Below, piece by piece: positions 10,021-19,842 of a stretch of 34,037 nt of DNA (the first letter of the stretch is position 1; every line of letters starts with the position of its first letter). The notes under the pieces are model-generated. The model was not told the DNA's origin and ran no database searches. It saw only the letters and a program-made list of their open reading frames with translations. A program made the position numbers and the translations under genes. Source of the stretch: Aurantimonadaceae bacterium (GTDB lineage Bacteria > Pseudomonadota > Alphaproteobacteria > Rhizobiales > Rhizobiaceae). The stretch is taken from contig QIIJ01000096.1 of assembly GCA_003232595.1 (NCBI GenBank), forward strand, positions 1-34,037. Direction: 5' to 3'.

Positions 10021-12975
10021 TTACATGCTGTCAACACCCGCTAACATCAGTTGATCGTAGATTGAACGAACAGCCCTGCGGGTTTCCTGAAGTTCAAATT
10101 CAAGACTGTCTAAATCCGGTAAGCCGGAAACAATAACAAGGCGTTCAACCAGTCCGGCTGGAGCTTTTTCCGGATCAAAGGGACCATCCAGGCAGAGACG
10201 GAGCAATTGTTCGATTGTTTGATAGAGTATTAACGCGTTGGTCAGTACAATTTTATAATCCGGCGATATTTGTGTTATTTGAACGGTAAATTGCAGCCGG
10301 TTAATTTTCTCGCCAGTTGTTTCAGGTAACTCTCCTTTGCGGTCAATACAGCCAGCCAGTTCTGCCCATTGAACAATAAAATCAATATCAAGCAACCCGC
10401 CAACACAGGTTTTGATTTCCCAGATCGAACCTGCCGGCTTTTCCTTTTCGAGCCGCCTGCGCATCTCGGCCACATCACCGGTCAATTTGGCCAGGTCCCT
10501 TGGAGATCTGGTGATCCGATCTATTTGCCTGGTCGCATTGACTACCAGCAATTCATCACCGGCGACTAGTCGAGCTCGGGTCAAGGCCATATGCTCCCAC
10601 GTCCAGGCTTCCGATTTTTGATAACGAATATATGCATCAATATTGGTGGCCAAAGGACCAGCATTGCCGGATGGCCGAAGGCGGAAATCAAGCTCGTAGA
10701 CTGTCCCTTCGGCCGTAGGCGCACTCATTGCGGCAATCAACCTTTGCGTCATCCGGGCAAAATACTGAGACGTTGCCAAGGGTTTATTACCATTTGAAAA
10801 TTCTGCACCGGGTGCATGGTCATAAAGCAGGATGAGATCAAGATCAGAACCGGCGGTTAATTCACGGCTGCCAAGGCGGCCCATGCCTATTACCGCCAGC
10901 ATGCCACCATCGACAACGCCATGAATTCTCTCAAACTCTTGGCGGACATGATCAAGAAGCCTGCCAATCAGCACTTCTGCAAGATCTGAGAACGCCCGCC
11001 CTGCTCTTTCCTGATCAATGGTCTTTCCCAGATAGCGGACACCGATCAGGAACTTTTGTTCCATAGAGAATATTCTTGCACGATCGAGCGCATCCTCATA
11101 GTCACGAGCACGGCCAATGCTGTCGTCCAGATAGGCTTGCAACTGTTTGGAGGTTGGCAAAGTATGGAAAAATTCAGGTTCAAGCAGGCTGTCAAATACG
11201 TGCGGTTTTCTGGTGATAATATTGGCCAGACGCGGTGCTATGCCAAGAACTTCAGCCAACAGTCGCAGCAATTCCGGGTTGGATTTCAACATGGCAAAAA
11301 GCTGCACACCTACGGGCAGGCCTTGCAGAAATCGATCGAATGCCAGCACGGCGTCATCGGCAGAACTTGTCTTGGCAAACGCCTGCAATAATATTGGCAA
11401 AAGCTCAGTCAGCCGTTCGCGGGCCTCTGCCGTCTGCATAACCCGATAACGGCTAAAGTGCCAACCGCGAATTATTCTACTGATGGCTGATGGCCGTTTA
11501 TATCCGAGCCCTTTCAAAGTGATCAGGGTTCCCGGATCGTCCTCATCGCCGGTAAACACAAGATTGCCCAATGTATCCGAAAGCGATTCTTCATTCTCAA
11601 ACAGATTGCCATAGTGGCTCTCCACCCGCTTCATGTGCATCTCAAGTACAAGAGCAAGCTCCTCAAACTCACTAAACCCGCACATCAATGCAACACGGCG
11701 CAGTTCAATTTCGCTCGTTGGCATTGTGTGTGTCTGCTCATCAGATATCATTTGCAACCGATGCTCAACATTACGAAGGAACCGATAAGCCGCCGTCATT
11801 TCATTTTTTGCAGATTGTGAAATCCATTTTTTCTTATGCAGGATTTCAAGCATTTGCACCGTGTTTCGGCCCCGCAACTCATCAACTCGTCCTCCGGCTA
11901 TCAATTGTTGGGTCTGGACAAAAAACTCGATTTCCCTAATTCCTCCACGCCCAAGTTTTAAATTGTGGCCAGAAACAGCAATTTTACCATGGCCTCGATG
12001 GGCGTGAATCTGCCGTTTGATTGAATGGATATCGGCAATGGCTGCAAAGTCGAGATACTTGCGCCAGATGAACGGCGTTAATTCCTTCAGATAGAGTGCA
12101 CCGGCTTTTTTGTCACCTGCAGCCAACCGAGCTTTAATATGGGCTGCCCGCTCCCAATTCTGACCGCTTGATTCGTAATAATTGAGTGCTGCAGCCACGG
12201 GCAGCGCGGGCGGGGTTGAACCCGGGTCTGGCCTAAGACGCAAATCCGTTCGAAAGACATAACCATCGCCGGTGCGCTCCTGCATGATAACGGCCAACTG
12301 TTTAGCCAGTCGCGGATACAAAGACAATGCTTCGTCATAGTTTATGATTGCTTTTGCGTTGCCGTCAAAGAGGCAGATTATGTCGATATCACTTGAATAG
12401 TTAAGCTCAAACGCTCCATGTTTGCCCATGGCAAGAATGATCAGGCCTGAATCTTTTTCCGGATTTTCCCTGTCTGGCAAAGCTATCGTGCCCCGGTCGT
12501 GGGCTTCCCGCAACAGGAACCGGCAGGTGGCGCCAAGTGCAGAATCAGCGAATCGTGTGAGAGTCTCGCAGGTTTTTTCAACTTGCCACCAGCCACAAAG
12601 ATCAGCAATACCGCATAAAAGGGCACAATGACGTTTGCCCTTACGCAACAGTACCATCAGCTCCTTTTGGTTTTTTGCCTTAATATCAGCTGAAAAAGAT
12701 GCATCGATCAACGATTTTTCAGCGACTTCCAGGCCTTCAACGATCATTAGTTGCAGAAAATCCGTATCCCGCATTGCAATTGTTTGCAGATAGGGGGAAA
12801 GGTCGAAGATAGCTGACAGGTTTGCGGAAAGACTATCAACTTCATTCAGATGCATCCTTAAGGGTTCAAATTCTGCGTCCTGTGACCGGTCTCGAAATTC
12901 GAGCCATTTGGCAGATGCGCGCTCCTGATCAAGAGGAAGCAGCTCTATTTGTGGTTCGCCGGGAGTCATTGCCAT
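10021..12975 (-). CDS. glnE: Bifunctional glutamine synthetase adenylyltransferase/deadenylase
   Basis: 984 aa; two nucleotidyltransferase motifs 'YSSDIDIICLFD' and 'AGSDLDLILLYD', 'RLRPDPGSTPPALP' and 'DFRLRPSGNAGPLAT'. Confidence 0.97.
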   Translation of the reverse strand: MAMTPGEPQIELLPLDQERASAKWLEFRDRSQDAEFEPLRMHLNEVDSLSANLSAIFDLSPYLQTIAMRDTDFLQLMIVEGLEVAEKSLIDASFSADIKAKNQKELMVLLRKGKRHCALLCGIADLCGWWQVEKTCETLTRFADSALGATCRFLLREAHDRGTIALPDRENPEKDSGLIILAMGKHGAFELNYSSDIDIICLFDGNAKAIINYDEALSLYPRLAKQLAVIMQERTGDGYVFRTDLRLRPDPGSTPPALPVAAALNYYESSGQNWERAAHIKARLAAGDKKAGALYLKELTPFIWRKYLDFAAIADIHSIKRQIHAHRGHGKIAVSGHNLKLGRGGIREIEFFVQTQQLIAGGRVDELRGRNTVQMLEILHKKKWISQSAKNEMTAAYRFLRNVEHRLQMISDEQTHTMPTSEIELRRVALMCGFSEFEELALVLEMHMKRVESHYGNLFENEESLSDTLGNLVFTGDEDDPGTLITLKGLGYKRPSAISRIIRGWHFSRYRVMQTAEARERLTELLPILLQAFAKTSSADDAVLAFDRFLQGLPVGVQLFAMLKSNPELLRLLAEVLGIAPRLANIITRKPHVFDSLLEPEFFHTLPTSKQLQAYLDDSIGRARDYEDALDRARIFSMEQKFLIGVRYLGKTIDQERAGRAFSDLAEVLIGRLLDHVRQEFERIHGVVDGGMLAVIGMGRLGSRELTAGSDLDLILLYDHAPGAEFSNGNKPLATSQYFARMTQRLIAAMSAPTAEGTVYELDFRLRPSGNAGPLATNIDAYIRYQKSEAWTWEHMALTRARLVAGDELLVVNATRQIDRITRSPRDLAKLTGDVAEMRRRLEKEKPAGSIWEIKTCVGGLLDIDFIVQWAELAGCIDRKGELPETTGEKINRLQFTVQITQISPDYKIVLTNALILYQTIEQLLRLCLDGPFDPEKAPAGLVERLVIVSGLPDLDSLEFELQETRRAVRSIYDQLMLAGVDSM

Positions 12976-12990
12976 CCTTGAATTGAATAA

Positions 12991-14388
12991 TTACTGTCCA
13001 GCTGCAACAGGGATGGTAATTGTTGCAACCAAGCCCGGATTATTGACACCCAGATTGAGCCTACCATTGTGCAGACGGGCTACGGCGTCAACCAGGCTGA
13101 GGCCCAGGCCGGTTCCTGGCTTACTTCGACTTTTGTCAAGCCTGACAAATCTCTCTTTGACCCGCTCCCGGTCTTCTTCTGCAATGCCTGGACCATTGTC
13201 AGCGACCTTGATTTCAGCCGTTTTGTTTTCGATGTTTACGCCAATCACAACCTGTGGGTTTCCTGTGCCGCTGTCTGTAGCATATTTGATTGCATTATCG
13301 GTCAGATTGGCAAGTGCCTGGCCCATCAGTTCCCGGTTCCCCCGGATTTCGATTGGACCGGGTATGGATATTGAGAAATCAACACCTGCTTCGTCTGCCG
13401 AAGGTTCATAAAGCTCATGAACATCTGATACGACCGCAGCCAGGTCAAATATCGCAAAATTTCCGGCATGAGACCCCGCTTCAACCCGGGTGATCATCAG
13501 CAAAGCATCGAATGTTCGGATCAGGATGTCTGATTCTGCAATTATATCCGCCATTGCCTGCTTGTATCCCGTTTTATCCGGGTCGCCGGTCAGAGTTTGC
13601 TCCGCCTTGTTTCGCAAGCGGGTCAACGGCGTCTTCAGATCGTGAGCAATGTTGTCAGAAACCTGCTTCAATCCTTCATCCAATTGGGCCATACGGCCAA
13701 GCAGTTGGTTCAAACTTCCAGATAACCGGTCAAATTCATCGCCTGATCCGGACATTGATAATCGCTCATTCAGATCTCCCGCCATAATGCGTTTGGTGGA
13801 TTGTGAAACAGAATCAATTCGCTTAAGCGCGCGTCTTCCGACAAACAGCCATGTTATTGTGCCAAGCAATACCATCATAACCAGTGCGACAATCAGGGAG
13901 CGGCGTGCAATTAAGCGAAACCTGTCCGGCTCCCCAAGATCGCGCCCGATCAAAGCCCGCAGACCGCCCGGAAGCTCAAACACTCTTGCGATAGCCTGCC
14001 GGTCCGGGCCATGCGCACTACCGAAACCTTCATAGCGAAATGGTTGCTCTGTCCAACCGGTCTGGTTCAATACTCCCGGTTCAAGGTCACTGACATTACC
14101 GGCAATAATTCGACCTGAAGCATCTGCAATAAGGTAAAGACTGGCGCCCGGTGCGCGCGACCGGTTCTCGATAACCCGGATAAACCTCGACAGACTGCCA
14201 CCGCCATAGATAGCCGAAAGCGCCTGAATTTCATCATTCACGATTTGTTGTGTCTGGTGCCGCAGCAAACGCGATGTATCAATTGTAGTATAGGCGATGA
14301 GAACTACGGCAAAAAGGCCAAATACGATTGTATAAGCCAAAGACAATCGTACCGACGTTATATTAAGCAATGCGCGAAAGCGCTTCAT
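12991..14388 (-). CDS. Two-component sensor histidine kinase (HAMP/HisKA/HATPase)
   Basis: 465 aa; H-box 'NIAHDLKTPLTRLRNKAEQ', 'ANLTDNAIKYA', 'GTGLGLSLVDAVARLH'. Confidence 0.93.
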   Translation of the reverse strand: MKRFRALLNITSVRLSLAYTIVFGLFAVVLIAYTTIDTSRLLRHQTQQIVNDEIQALSAIYGGGSLSRFIRVIENRSRAPGASLYLIADASGRIIAGNVSDLEPGVLNQTGWTEQPFRYEGFGSAHGPDRQAIARVFELPGGLRALIGRDLGEPDRFRLIARRSLIVALVMMVLLGTITWLFVGRRALKRIDSVSQSTKRIMAGDLNERLSMSGSGDEFDRLSGSLNQLLGRMAQLDEGLKQVSDNIAHDLKTPLTRLRNKAEQTLTGDPDKTGYKQAMADIIAESDILIRTFDALLMITRVEAGSHAGNFAIFDLAAVVSDVHELYEPSADEAGVDFSISIPGPIEIRGNRELMGQALANLTDNAIKYATDSGTGNPQVVIGVNIENKTAEIKVADNGPGIAEEDRERVKERFVRLDKSRSKPGTGLGLSLVDAVARLHNGRLNLGVNNPGLVATITIPVAAGQ

Positions 14389-14389
14389 T

Positions 14390-15070
14390 TCACTCAGATT
14401 CCGACTTTAAAATATAGCCTGTGCCACGAACTGTCTGCAGCAACTGCTCGTCATAGTCCTTGTCTATTTTAGCACGAAGTCTGGAAATATGAACATCAAT
14501 GACATTGGTTTGGGGGTCAAAATGATAATCCCAGACATTTTCCAGCAACATAGTGCGAGTGACAACCTGTCCGGCGTTTTTCATCAGATATTCAAGCAGT
14601 CGATATTCACGCGGCTGAAGGATTATATCATCGCCATTGCGTTTTACTGCATGGGCCAGGCGATCCAGCTCAAGATCGCCCACCTTATAGGCAGTTTCAC
14701 TTTCTCCGGAAATACGGCGGCGATTTAGCACCTCAATTCTGGCAAGCAATTCAGAAAATGCATAGGGCTTGGGAAGATAGTCATCACTGCCGGCTCGAAG
14801 GCCAGCTACCCGGTCATCTACCTGGCCAAGGGCTGAAAGGATCAATACTGGTGTTTGATCGCCATTGTGACGAAGGTCGGTTATAATATTGATACCATCT
14901 TTGGTGGGCAGCATCCGATCAATCACCAGAACATCATACCCACCGTCAAGAGCCATTTCATAGCCCTCTTCCCCGTCATCAGCATGTTCGGCAACATGCC
15001 CGGCTTCTTTAAGAGATTTCACCAGATAGCTGGCCGCCTCACGGTCGTCTTCAATAAGCAGGATTCTCAT
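14390..15070 (-). CDS. OmpR-family response regulator
   Basis: 'MRILLIEDDREAASYLV' receiver, 'VLVIDRMLP', winged-helix C-terminus; ORF track starts at 15079, internal ATG at 15070 preferred. Confidence 0.94.
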   Translation of the reverse strand: MRILLIEDDREAASYLVKSLKEAGHVAEHADDGEEGYEMALDGGYDVLVIDRMLPTKDGINIITDLRHNGDQTPVLILSALGQVDDRVAGLRAGSDDYLPKPYAFSELLARIEVLNRRRISGESETAYKVGDLELDRLAHAVKRNGDDIILQPREYRLLEYLMKNAGQVVTRTMLLENVWDYHFDPQTNVIDVHISRLRAKIDKDYDEQLLQTVRGTGYILKSESE

Positions 15071-15112
15071 TGGGAACAAATACCAGTAACTGTCTTGATG
15101 TCAAAATCTATC

Positions 15113-15187
15113 GGCAGCAGGTTTGATGGGAACCCGCTGCCTTTCAGATTGCACCTGATGTCGGTGGCGGCTAAAAACATCAGGTGC
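15113..15187 (-). promoter_or_regulatory. Tandem stem-loops in the degP to response-regulator intergenic region
   Basis: IR1 GGCAGCAGGTT (15113-15123)/AACCCGCTGCC (15131-15141), one G-T wobble on minus RNA; IR2 perfect 11 bp GCACCTGATGT (15151-15161)/ACATCAGGTGC (15177-15187). Confidence 0.6.
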
Positions 15188-15204
15188 CGTCTGTGCCGTC
15201 GGTT

Positions 15205-16734
15205 TTATCCCTTTGCCACCGGCAAGGCGACGAACCGGTTGTTCGTACCAACTTTTATCTGGAACAAGACTGCCTTGCGGTTTGAGGCAATTGCCCTTGA
15301 AAGTGCTTCTTCCACATCACCAATTGAGCTGACATCAGTACCATTGATGGAAAGAATGATATTGCCCTTGCGAAAGCCCTTTTTGGAAGCGGCACTTTCG
15401 GGATCCACCTCGGAAATAGTTACACCATCTTCCGACTGATTAAGCGTCAGTCCAAAAGACTCAAGTGGAACAGGCTTCTGCTCCTCCGTCGGCTTCACAA
15501 TGGCCGATGCGGATTTCAAACGGGGCAGAGTACCAAGTTCAACCTCAATATCCTTTGCTGCACCATCGCGCCAGATAGATACCGCTGTTTTTTCCTTCGG
15601 CGAATAACTGGCAATGAGTTTGGCGAGGTCCTTGGAGTTATTAACTTTTTTCCCATTCACCGCTGTAATTACATCGCCAGACTGAATGCCGGCTTTGTCG
15701 GCCGGGCTGCCATCTTGAGGCTCTGAAACAATTGCTCCATTGGCATCAACCAGCCCCAGTGATTCAGCAATGTCCGGGGTGACATTTTGAATTTGTACGC
15801 CGAGCCAGCCTCGCGTGACACTGCCTTCTGCAATCAGATCAGCCACAACTTCATTTGCGGTTGATGCAGGAATGGCAAAGGCTATTCCAACATTGCCGCC
15901 AGAGGGCGAGAAAATTGCTGTATTGACACCTATAACCTGACCACTGAGGTTAAATGTCGGGCCGCCGGAATTGCCTTTGTTGACAGCTGCATCGATTTGA
16001 ATGAAGTCATCATAAGGACCGGAGCGAATATCGCGACCACGGGCTGAAACAATTCCCGCTGTTACAGTGCCGCCAAGCCCGAACGGATTGCCCACAGCAA
16101 CAACCCAGTCACCAATTCGGGTGTCACCGTCGGCAAAATCCACATATGTGAACTTTTTGTCAGATTCTACTTTTAGGACCGCAAGATCAGTGCGTGGGTC
16201 GGTTCCGATCAGCTTCGCGTCCAATTCAGTGCCATCATTCATAACGATGGAAAATTTGATACCTTTATCAACAACATGGTTGTTGGTAACAACGTAACCG
16301 TCGTCAGAAACAAAAAAACCTGAACCCTGAGACTTGCCAAATCGACGGGGGCTTCGATTTCCACCATCGCCACGGCGACGTCTGTTTTGCCCAAATTCAT
16401 GCTCATTGCCGCGGCGTTCAAAGAACTTTCTCAACGGATGGTCTTTTGGAAGAAAGTCAAACCCGTTGCCTTCGGGAGAAAAACCGGTTTTCTTGGATGT
16501 CTGCTCGAGCCGGGCTTCGACCCTGACACTGACAACGGCTGGAGAAACGGCCTCAACCACATCAGCAAAACTCGGAGCCTGCGGAGCCTGAACACGCACT
16601 GGCTCGGCAACGGCATTATTGAGTGGTGTCAACAGCACCTGTGAAGCGACAATACTGCCGAGGCCAAGAGCAAATGCACTACCTAAAAGTGCTTTAATAC
16701 GGGTTCTGGATTGAGAGGGATTGTTCAAAGTCAT
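15205..16734 (-). CDS. degP: DegP/Do-family periplasmic serine protease, PDZ domains
   Basis: Triad motifs 'VTNNHVVD', 'TDLAVLKV', 'GNSGGPTFN'; PDZ regions follow. ORF extends to 16803; ATG at 16734 with AAGGA upstream preferred. Confidence 0.95.
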   Translation of the reverse strand: MTLNNPSQSRTRIKALLGSAFALGLGSIVASQVLLTPLNNAVAEPVRVQAPQAPSFADVVEAVSPAVVSVRVEARLEQTSKKTGFSPEGNGFDFLPKDHPLRKFFERRGNEHEFGQNRRRRGDGGNRSPRRFGKSQGSGFFVSDDGYVVTNNHVVDKGIKFSIVMNDGTELDAKLIGTDPRTDLAVLKVESDKKFTYVDFADGDTRIGDWVVAVGNPFGLGGTVTAGIVSARGRDIRSGPYDDFIQIDAAVNKGNSGGPTFNLSGQVIGVNTAIFSPSGGNVGIAFAIPASTANEVVADLIAEGSVTRGWLGVQIQNVTPDIAESLGLVDANGAIVSEPQDGSPADKAGIQSGDVITAVNGKKVNNSKDLAKLIASYSPKEKTAVSIWRDGAAKDIEVELGTLPRLKSASAIVKPTEEQKPVPLESFGLTLNQSEDGVTISEVDPESAASKKGFRKGNIILSINGTDVSSIGDVEEALSRAIASNRKAVLFQIKVGTNNRFVALPVAKG

Positions 16735-16947
16735 GGTTGCATCCTTGGATAAGATTGCGATTTTACCGCAGGCAACAAATATCAGCCCGCTTGTCAACAG
16801 CAAATATGGCAGTTAAAATGTTACCATCCAATGGCAGGGAAATTAATTCTTGGTAAGGTATAACAATAAAGACAGCAATGCGTATTGCTACCCTGCCATT
16901 GCGTGTCTGTGCCAGCAAACAACCTCAACGGATCAACAGCATTGAAA

Positions 16948-17433
16948 TTACGCAGGTTTTTCCTGGTCTTCCAGAATCTTCGCAAGCGCTGCTTTTTCAT
17001 TTTCAGATAGTGGCTCAGGTTTATGCTTTGACCGCCTCCTGGATGAAACAAGTAAAACAATTGCGCCAATCAATATCAGGACAAAAGGCGTGGCCCATAG
17101 AATATAGGTCTGAATAGAAAACCGCGGGTTCAACAGCACAAATTCACCAAAACGCGCGACGAGATATTCCAATATCTCTTCATCTGTATCACCCCTGGTC
17201 AACCGTTCGCGAACAAGCAGTCTCAAATCGCGAGCAAGATCGGCATCTGAATCGTCTATCGATTGATTTTGGCAAACCAGGCAGCGCAACCCGACTGAAA
17301 GATCGCGCGCTCGTTGCTCCAGAACAGGGTCACTCAATATTTCATCAGGATTAACCGCATAGGCAGGCTGGAAAGGCGAAATTATCACCAATGCCAAAAA
17401 CAGGGTCAGTAATGTGGCGCTAATTCGTCGCAT
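16948..17433 (-). CDS. ccmH: Cytochrome c-type biogenesis protein CcmH (CycL)
   Basis: 'VGLRCLVCQNQSIDDSDADLARDLRLLVRERL' (LRCLVCQNQ motif); start at internal ATG 17433, ORF extends to 17472. Confidence 0.96.
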   Translation of the reverse strand: MRRISATLLTLFLALVIISPFQPAYAVNPDEILSDPVLEQRARDLSVGLRCLVCQNQSIDDSDADLARDLRLLVRERLTRGDTDEEILEYLVARFGEFVLLNPRFSIQTYILWATPFVLILIGAIVLLVSSRRRSKHKPEPLSENEKAALAKILEDQEKPA

Positions 17434-19405
17434 TTGCAGCCCTCGCTCTCTTTGCAGATGGTTTAGGTGCACCGACCCTCAGCCTTCGGTCAGACAGCGA
17501 ATAGGCTCCGCCAAGCACCATAAATATAGACCCGATCCAGATCAGTGTTATCAACGGCTTCCACCATATTCGGAGCACGGCACTGCCATCTTCCTTGACT
17601 TCCCCTAATGCCACATATAGCTGGGAAAACCATATGGTCTTGATGGCAGCTTCCGAGGTTGGCATATTTCTTGCGGTATAAATCCGTTTGGAAGGTTCAA
17701 GTGTGTCTGCAACTCTGGTGCCATCCATTACAGATATCTGCGCAGCGTTTTCCTGAAAATTTGGTCCGTTTCGACTGACCATTCCCTCCATGCGCAGCGT
17801 GTAACCGGCGATGTTTGCGGTTTCGCCCGGTTTCAAAATGGTGATATTTTCACTTTCATAGGCAGTCACGCCAACCACTCCGAGAACAGTCAACCCAAGC
17901 CCGAAATGGGCAATCGCTGTTCCCCAAACTGTACGTGGCAACCCTTTCAGGCGGCGAATGGCAACTTTAAAGCTGTTTTTCGGGAAGCCTGATCGCAACT
18001 GCAGTTCTGCAAGTGAACCAAACATCAGCCAGGCAGCAAGACCTATGCCCAATGGAGCCATTACCGGGCCTTCGCTAAGAAAAACATAGGCGACGACCAT
18101 AATCAGCAATGTAATTCCAAATACGGCAAACAGCCTTTGGGCAGCGGCATAAACGTCGCCCCGTTTCCAGGCCAGCAATGGTCCGAATGGAACTGCTATA
18201 AATAACGGAATCATCAGCGGTATAAAAGTCAGATTGAAGAAAGGTGCGCCAACTGAAATCTTGTTGCCGGTAATTGCCTCAAGCACCAGCGGATAAAGTG
18301 TGCCCACCAATACAGTTGCTGTGGCCGTGCTCAGGATCAGGTTGTTGAAAACCAGGGCACCTTCCCGCGATATCGGTGCAAAAATTCCCCCGGTTTGCAG
18401 CGTTCCCACGCGCTTGGCAAACAAGGCAAATGATCCCCCGATGAACAAAACCAAAATGAATAGAATATACAGGCCGCGTTCAGGGTCGGATGCAAAGACG
18501 TGAACCGATGTCAACACGCCTGAGCGCACCAGAAATGTGCCAAGCAAAGATAGCGAAAACGTCAGAATCGCCAATAATACGGTCCAGATTTTCAGGGCCG
18601 AGCGCTTTTCCATGACCAGCGCTGAATGCAGCAATGCTGTCCCCGCAAGCCAGGGCATGAAAGAAGAATTTTCGACCGGATCCCAGAACCACCAGCCACC
18701 CCAGCCAAGTTCGTAATAGGCCCAGTATGAGCCAACGGAAATGCCGGCCGTTAAAAAGATCCAGGCGAGAAGCGCCCAGGGCCGAACCCAACGCGCCCAT
18801 GCGGCATCAATACGCCCATCGATCAAGGCAGCGACGGCAAAGGCAAATGTAATGGAATAGCCGACATAACCCAGATATAGCAATGGCGGATGAATGGCGA
18901 GCCCGATATCCTGGAGGATTGGATTGAGATCGCGACCTTCAAACGGAACCGGGTCCAGACGAATAAAGGGATTGGAAGTAAACACAATAAAAAGCAGAAA
19001 CGCTGCCAGAATCCATCCTTGTACCCCGAGTACGTTGGCCTTCAGGGACGGCGGAAGATTTTTACCGAATACAGCTACCAACGCCGCAAACAGGCCCAGA
19101 ATGAGAACCCACAACATCATGGAGCCTTCATGATTGCCCCAGGTCCCCGAAATCTTGAAAATCAGCGGCATTTTTGAATGGGAATTCTGCCAGACATTCT
19201 GCACAGAAAAGTCAGACGTGACATAGGCCGTTGCAAGTGCTGCAAACGAAAAAAGCAAGAGCAGAAAGACTGCTGGCGAAGTGTAGCTTGCGGTTGCCAT
19301 CATCCGGTCGTCATTAGCAATAGCCCCCCATATCGGGACAACTGCCTGCACCAGCGTAAGCGCCAGTGCCAATATCAGTGTATAGTGGCCAATCTCAACA
19401 ATCAT
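17420..19405 (-). CDS. ccmF: Heme lyase CcmF (CycK)
   Basis: 'WGNHEGSMMLWVLIL', 'LGWGGWWFWDPVENSSFMPWL' WWD-type motif; start at 19405 overlaps the ccmE stop (ATGA). Confidence 0.97.
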   Translation of the reverse strand: MIVEIGHYTLILALALTLVQAVVPIWGAIANDDRMMATASYTSPAVFLLLLFSFAALATAYVTSDFSVQNVWQNSHSKMPLIFKISGTWGNHEGSMMLWVLILGLFAALVAVFGKNLPPSLKANVLGVQGWILAAFLLFIVFTSNPFIRLDPVPFEGRDLNPILQDIGLAIHPPLLYLGYVGYSITFAFAVAALIDGRIDAAWARWVRPWALLAWIFLTAGISVGSYWAYYELGWGGWWFWDPVENSSFMPWLAGTALLHSALVMEKRSALKIWTVLLAILTFSLSLLGTFLVRSGVLTSVHVFASDPERGLYILFILVLFIGGSFALFAKRVGTLQTGGIFAPISREGALVFNNLILSTATATVLVGTLYPLVLEAITGNKISVGAPFFNLTFIPLMIPLFIAVPFGPLLAWKRGDVYAAAQRLFAVFGITLLIMVVAYVFLSEGPVMAPLGIGLAAWLMFGSLAELQLRSGFPKNSFKVAIRRLKGLPRTVWGTAIAHFGLGLTVLGVVGVTAYESENITILKPGETANIAGYTLRMEGMVSRNGPNFQENAAQISVMDGTRVADTLEPSKRIYTARNMPTSEAAIKTIWFSQLYVALGEVKEDGSAVLRIWWKPLITLIWIGSIFMVLGGAYSLSDRRLRVGAPKPSAKRARAANATN

Positions 19406-19842
19406 TGTTGTTCCTCCTGCCACACGCCCCGCTTTTTCAGGGATTCTGCAACCTCTTTTGGCATATAATTCTCATCATGCTTGGCCAGAACCGAATCTGC
19501 AAGGAACAATCCTGTGTTGTCGAGCACGCCTTCGGTGATAATCCCCTGCCCTTCGCGAAACAAATCCGGCAGGATATTGTTGAAAGCGACCTGGACGGTA
19601 TTGAGTGTGTCGGTCAGTTCAAAACTCACATTGAGGCCTTCGCCGCGTTTTACCGAACCCTCCTTAACCAACCCGAACAGCCGAACACGCTCACCAGGAT
19701 TGAGCTCCTTGGCCATGAGTTCCGTCGGGTCGAGGGAGAATGAGATTTTGTTGCTCATTGCATAGAGAACCAATCCAACTGCAACTGCCAAAACTGCTCC
19801 AAGGGTACTTATCCAGGACAGGCGTTTTTGCTTGCGGGTCAT
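19402..19842 (-). CDS. ccmE: Cytochrome c maturation chaperone CcmE (CycJ)
   Basis: 146 aa; 'NPGERVRLFGLVKEGSVKR', 'LPDLFREGQGIITEG', 'LAKHDENYMPKEV' (heme-binding His region). Confidence 0.97.
   Translation of the reverse strand: MTRKQKRLSWISTLGAVLAVAVGLVLYAMSNKISFSLDPTELMAKELNPGERVRLFGLVKEGSVKRGEGLNVSFELTDTLNTVQVAFNNILPDLFREGQGIITEGVLDNTGLFLADSVLAKHDENYMPKEVAESLKKRGVWQEEQQ

Noticed and set aside
14855-15439. 194-aa + strand ORF spanning the RR 5' end, spacer and degP 3' end
   Set aside because: Antisense to two confidently identified genes; composition explained by their coding.
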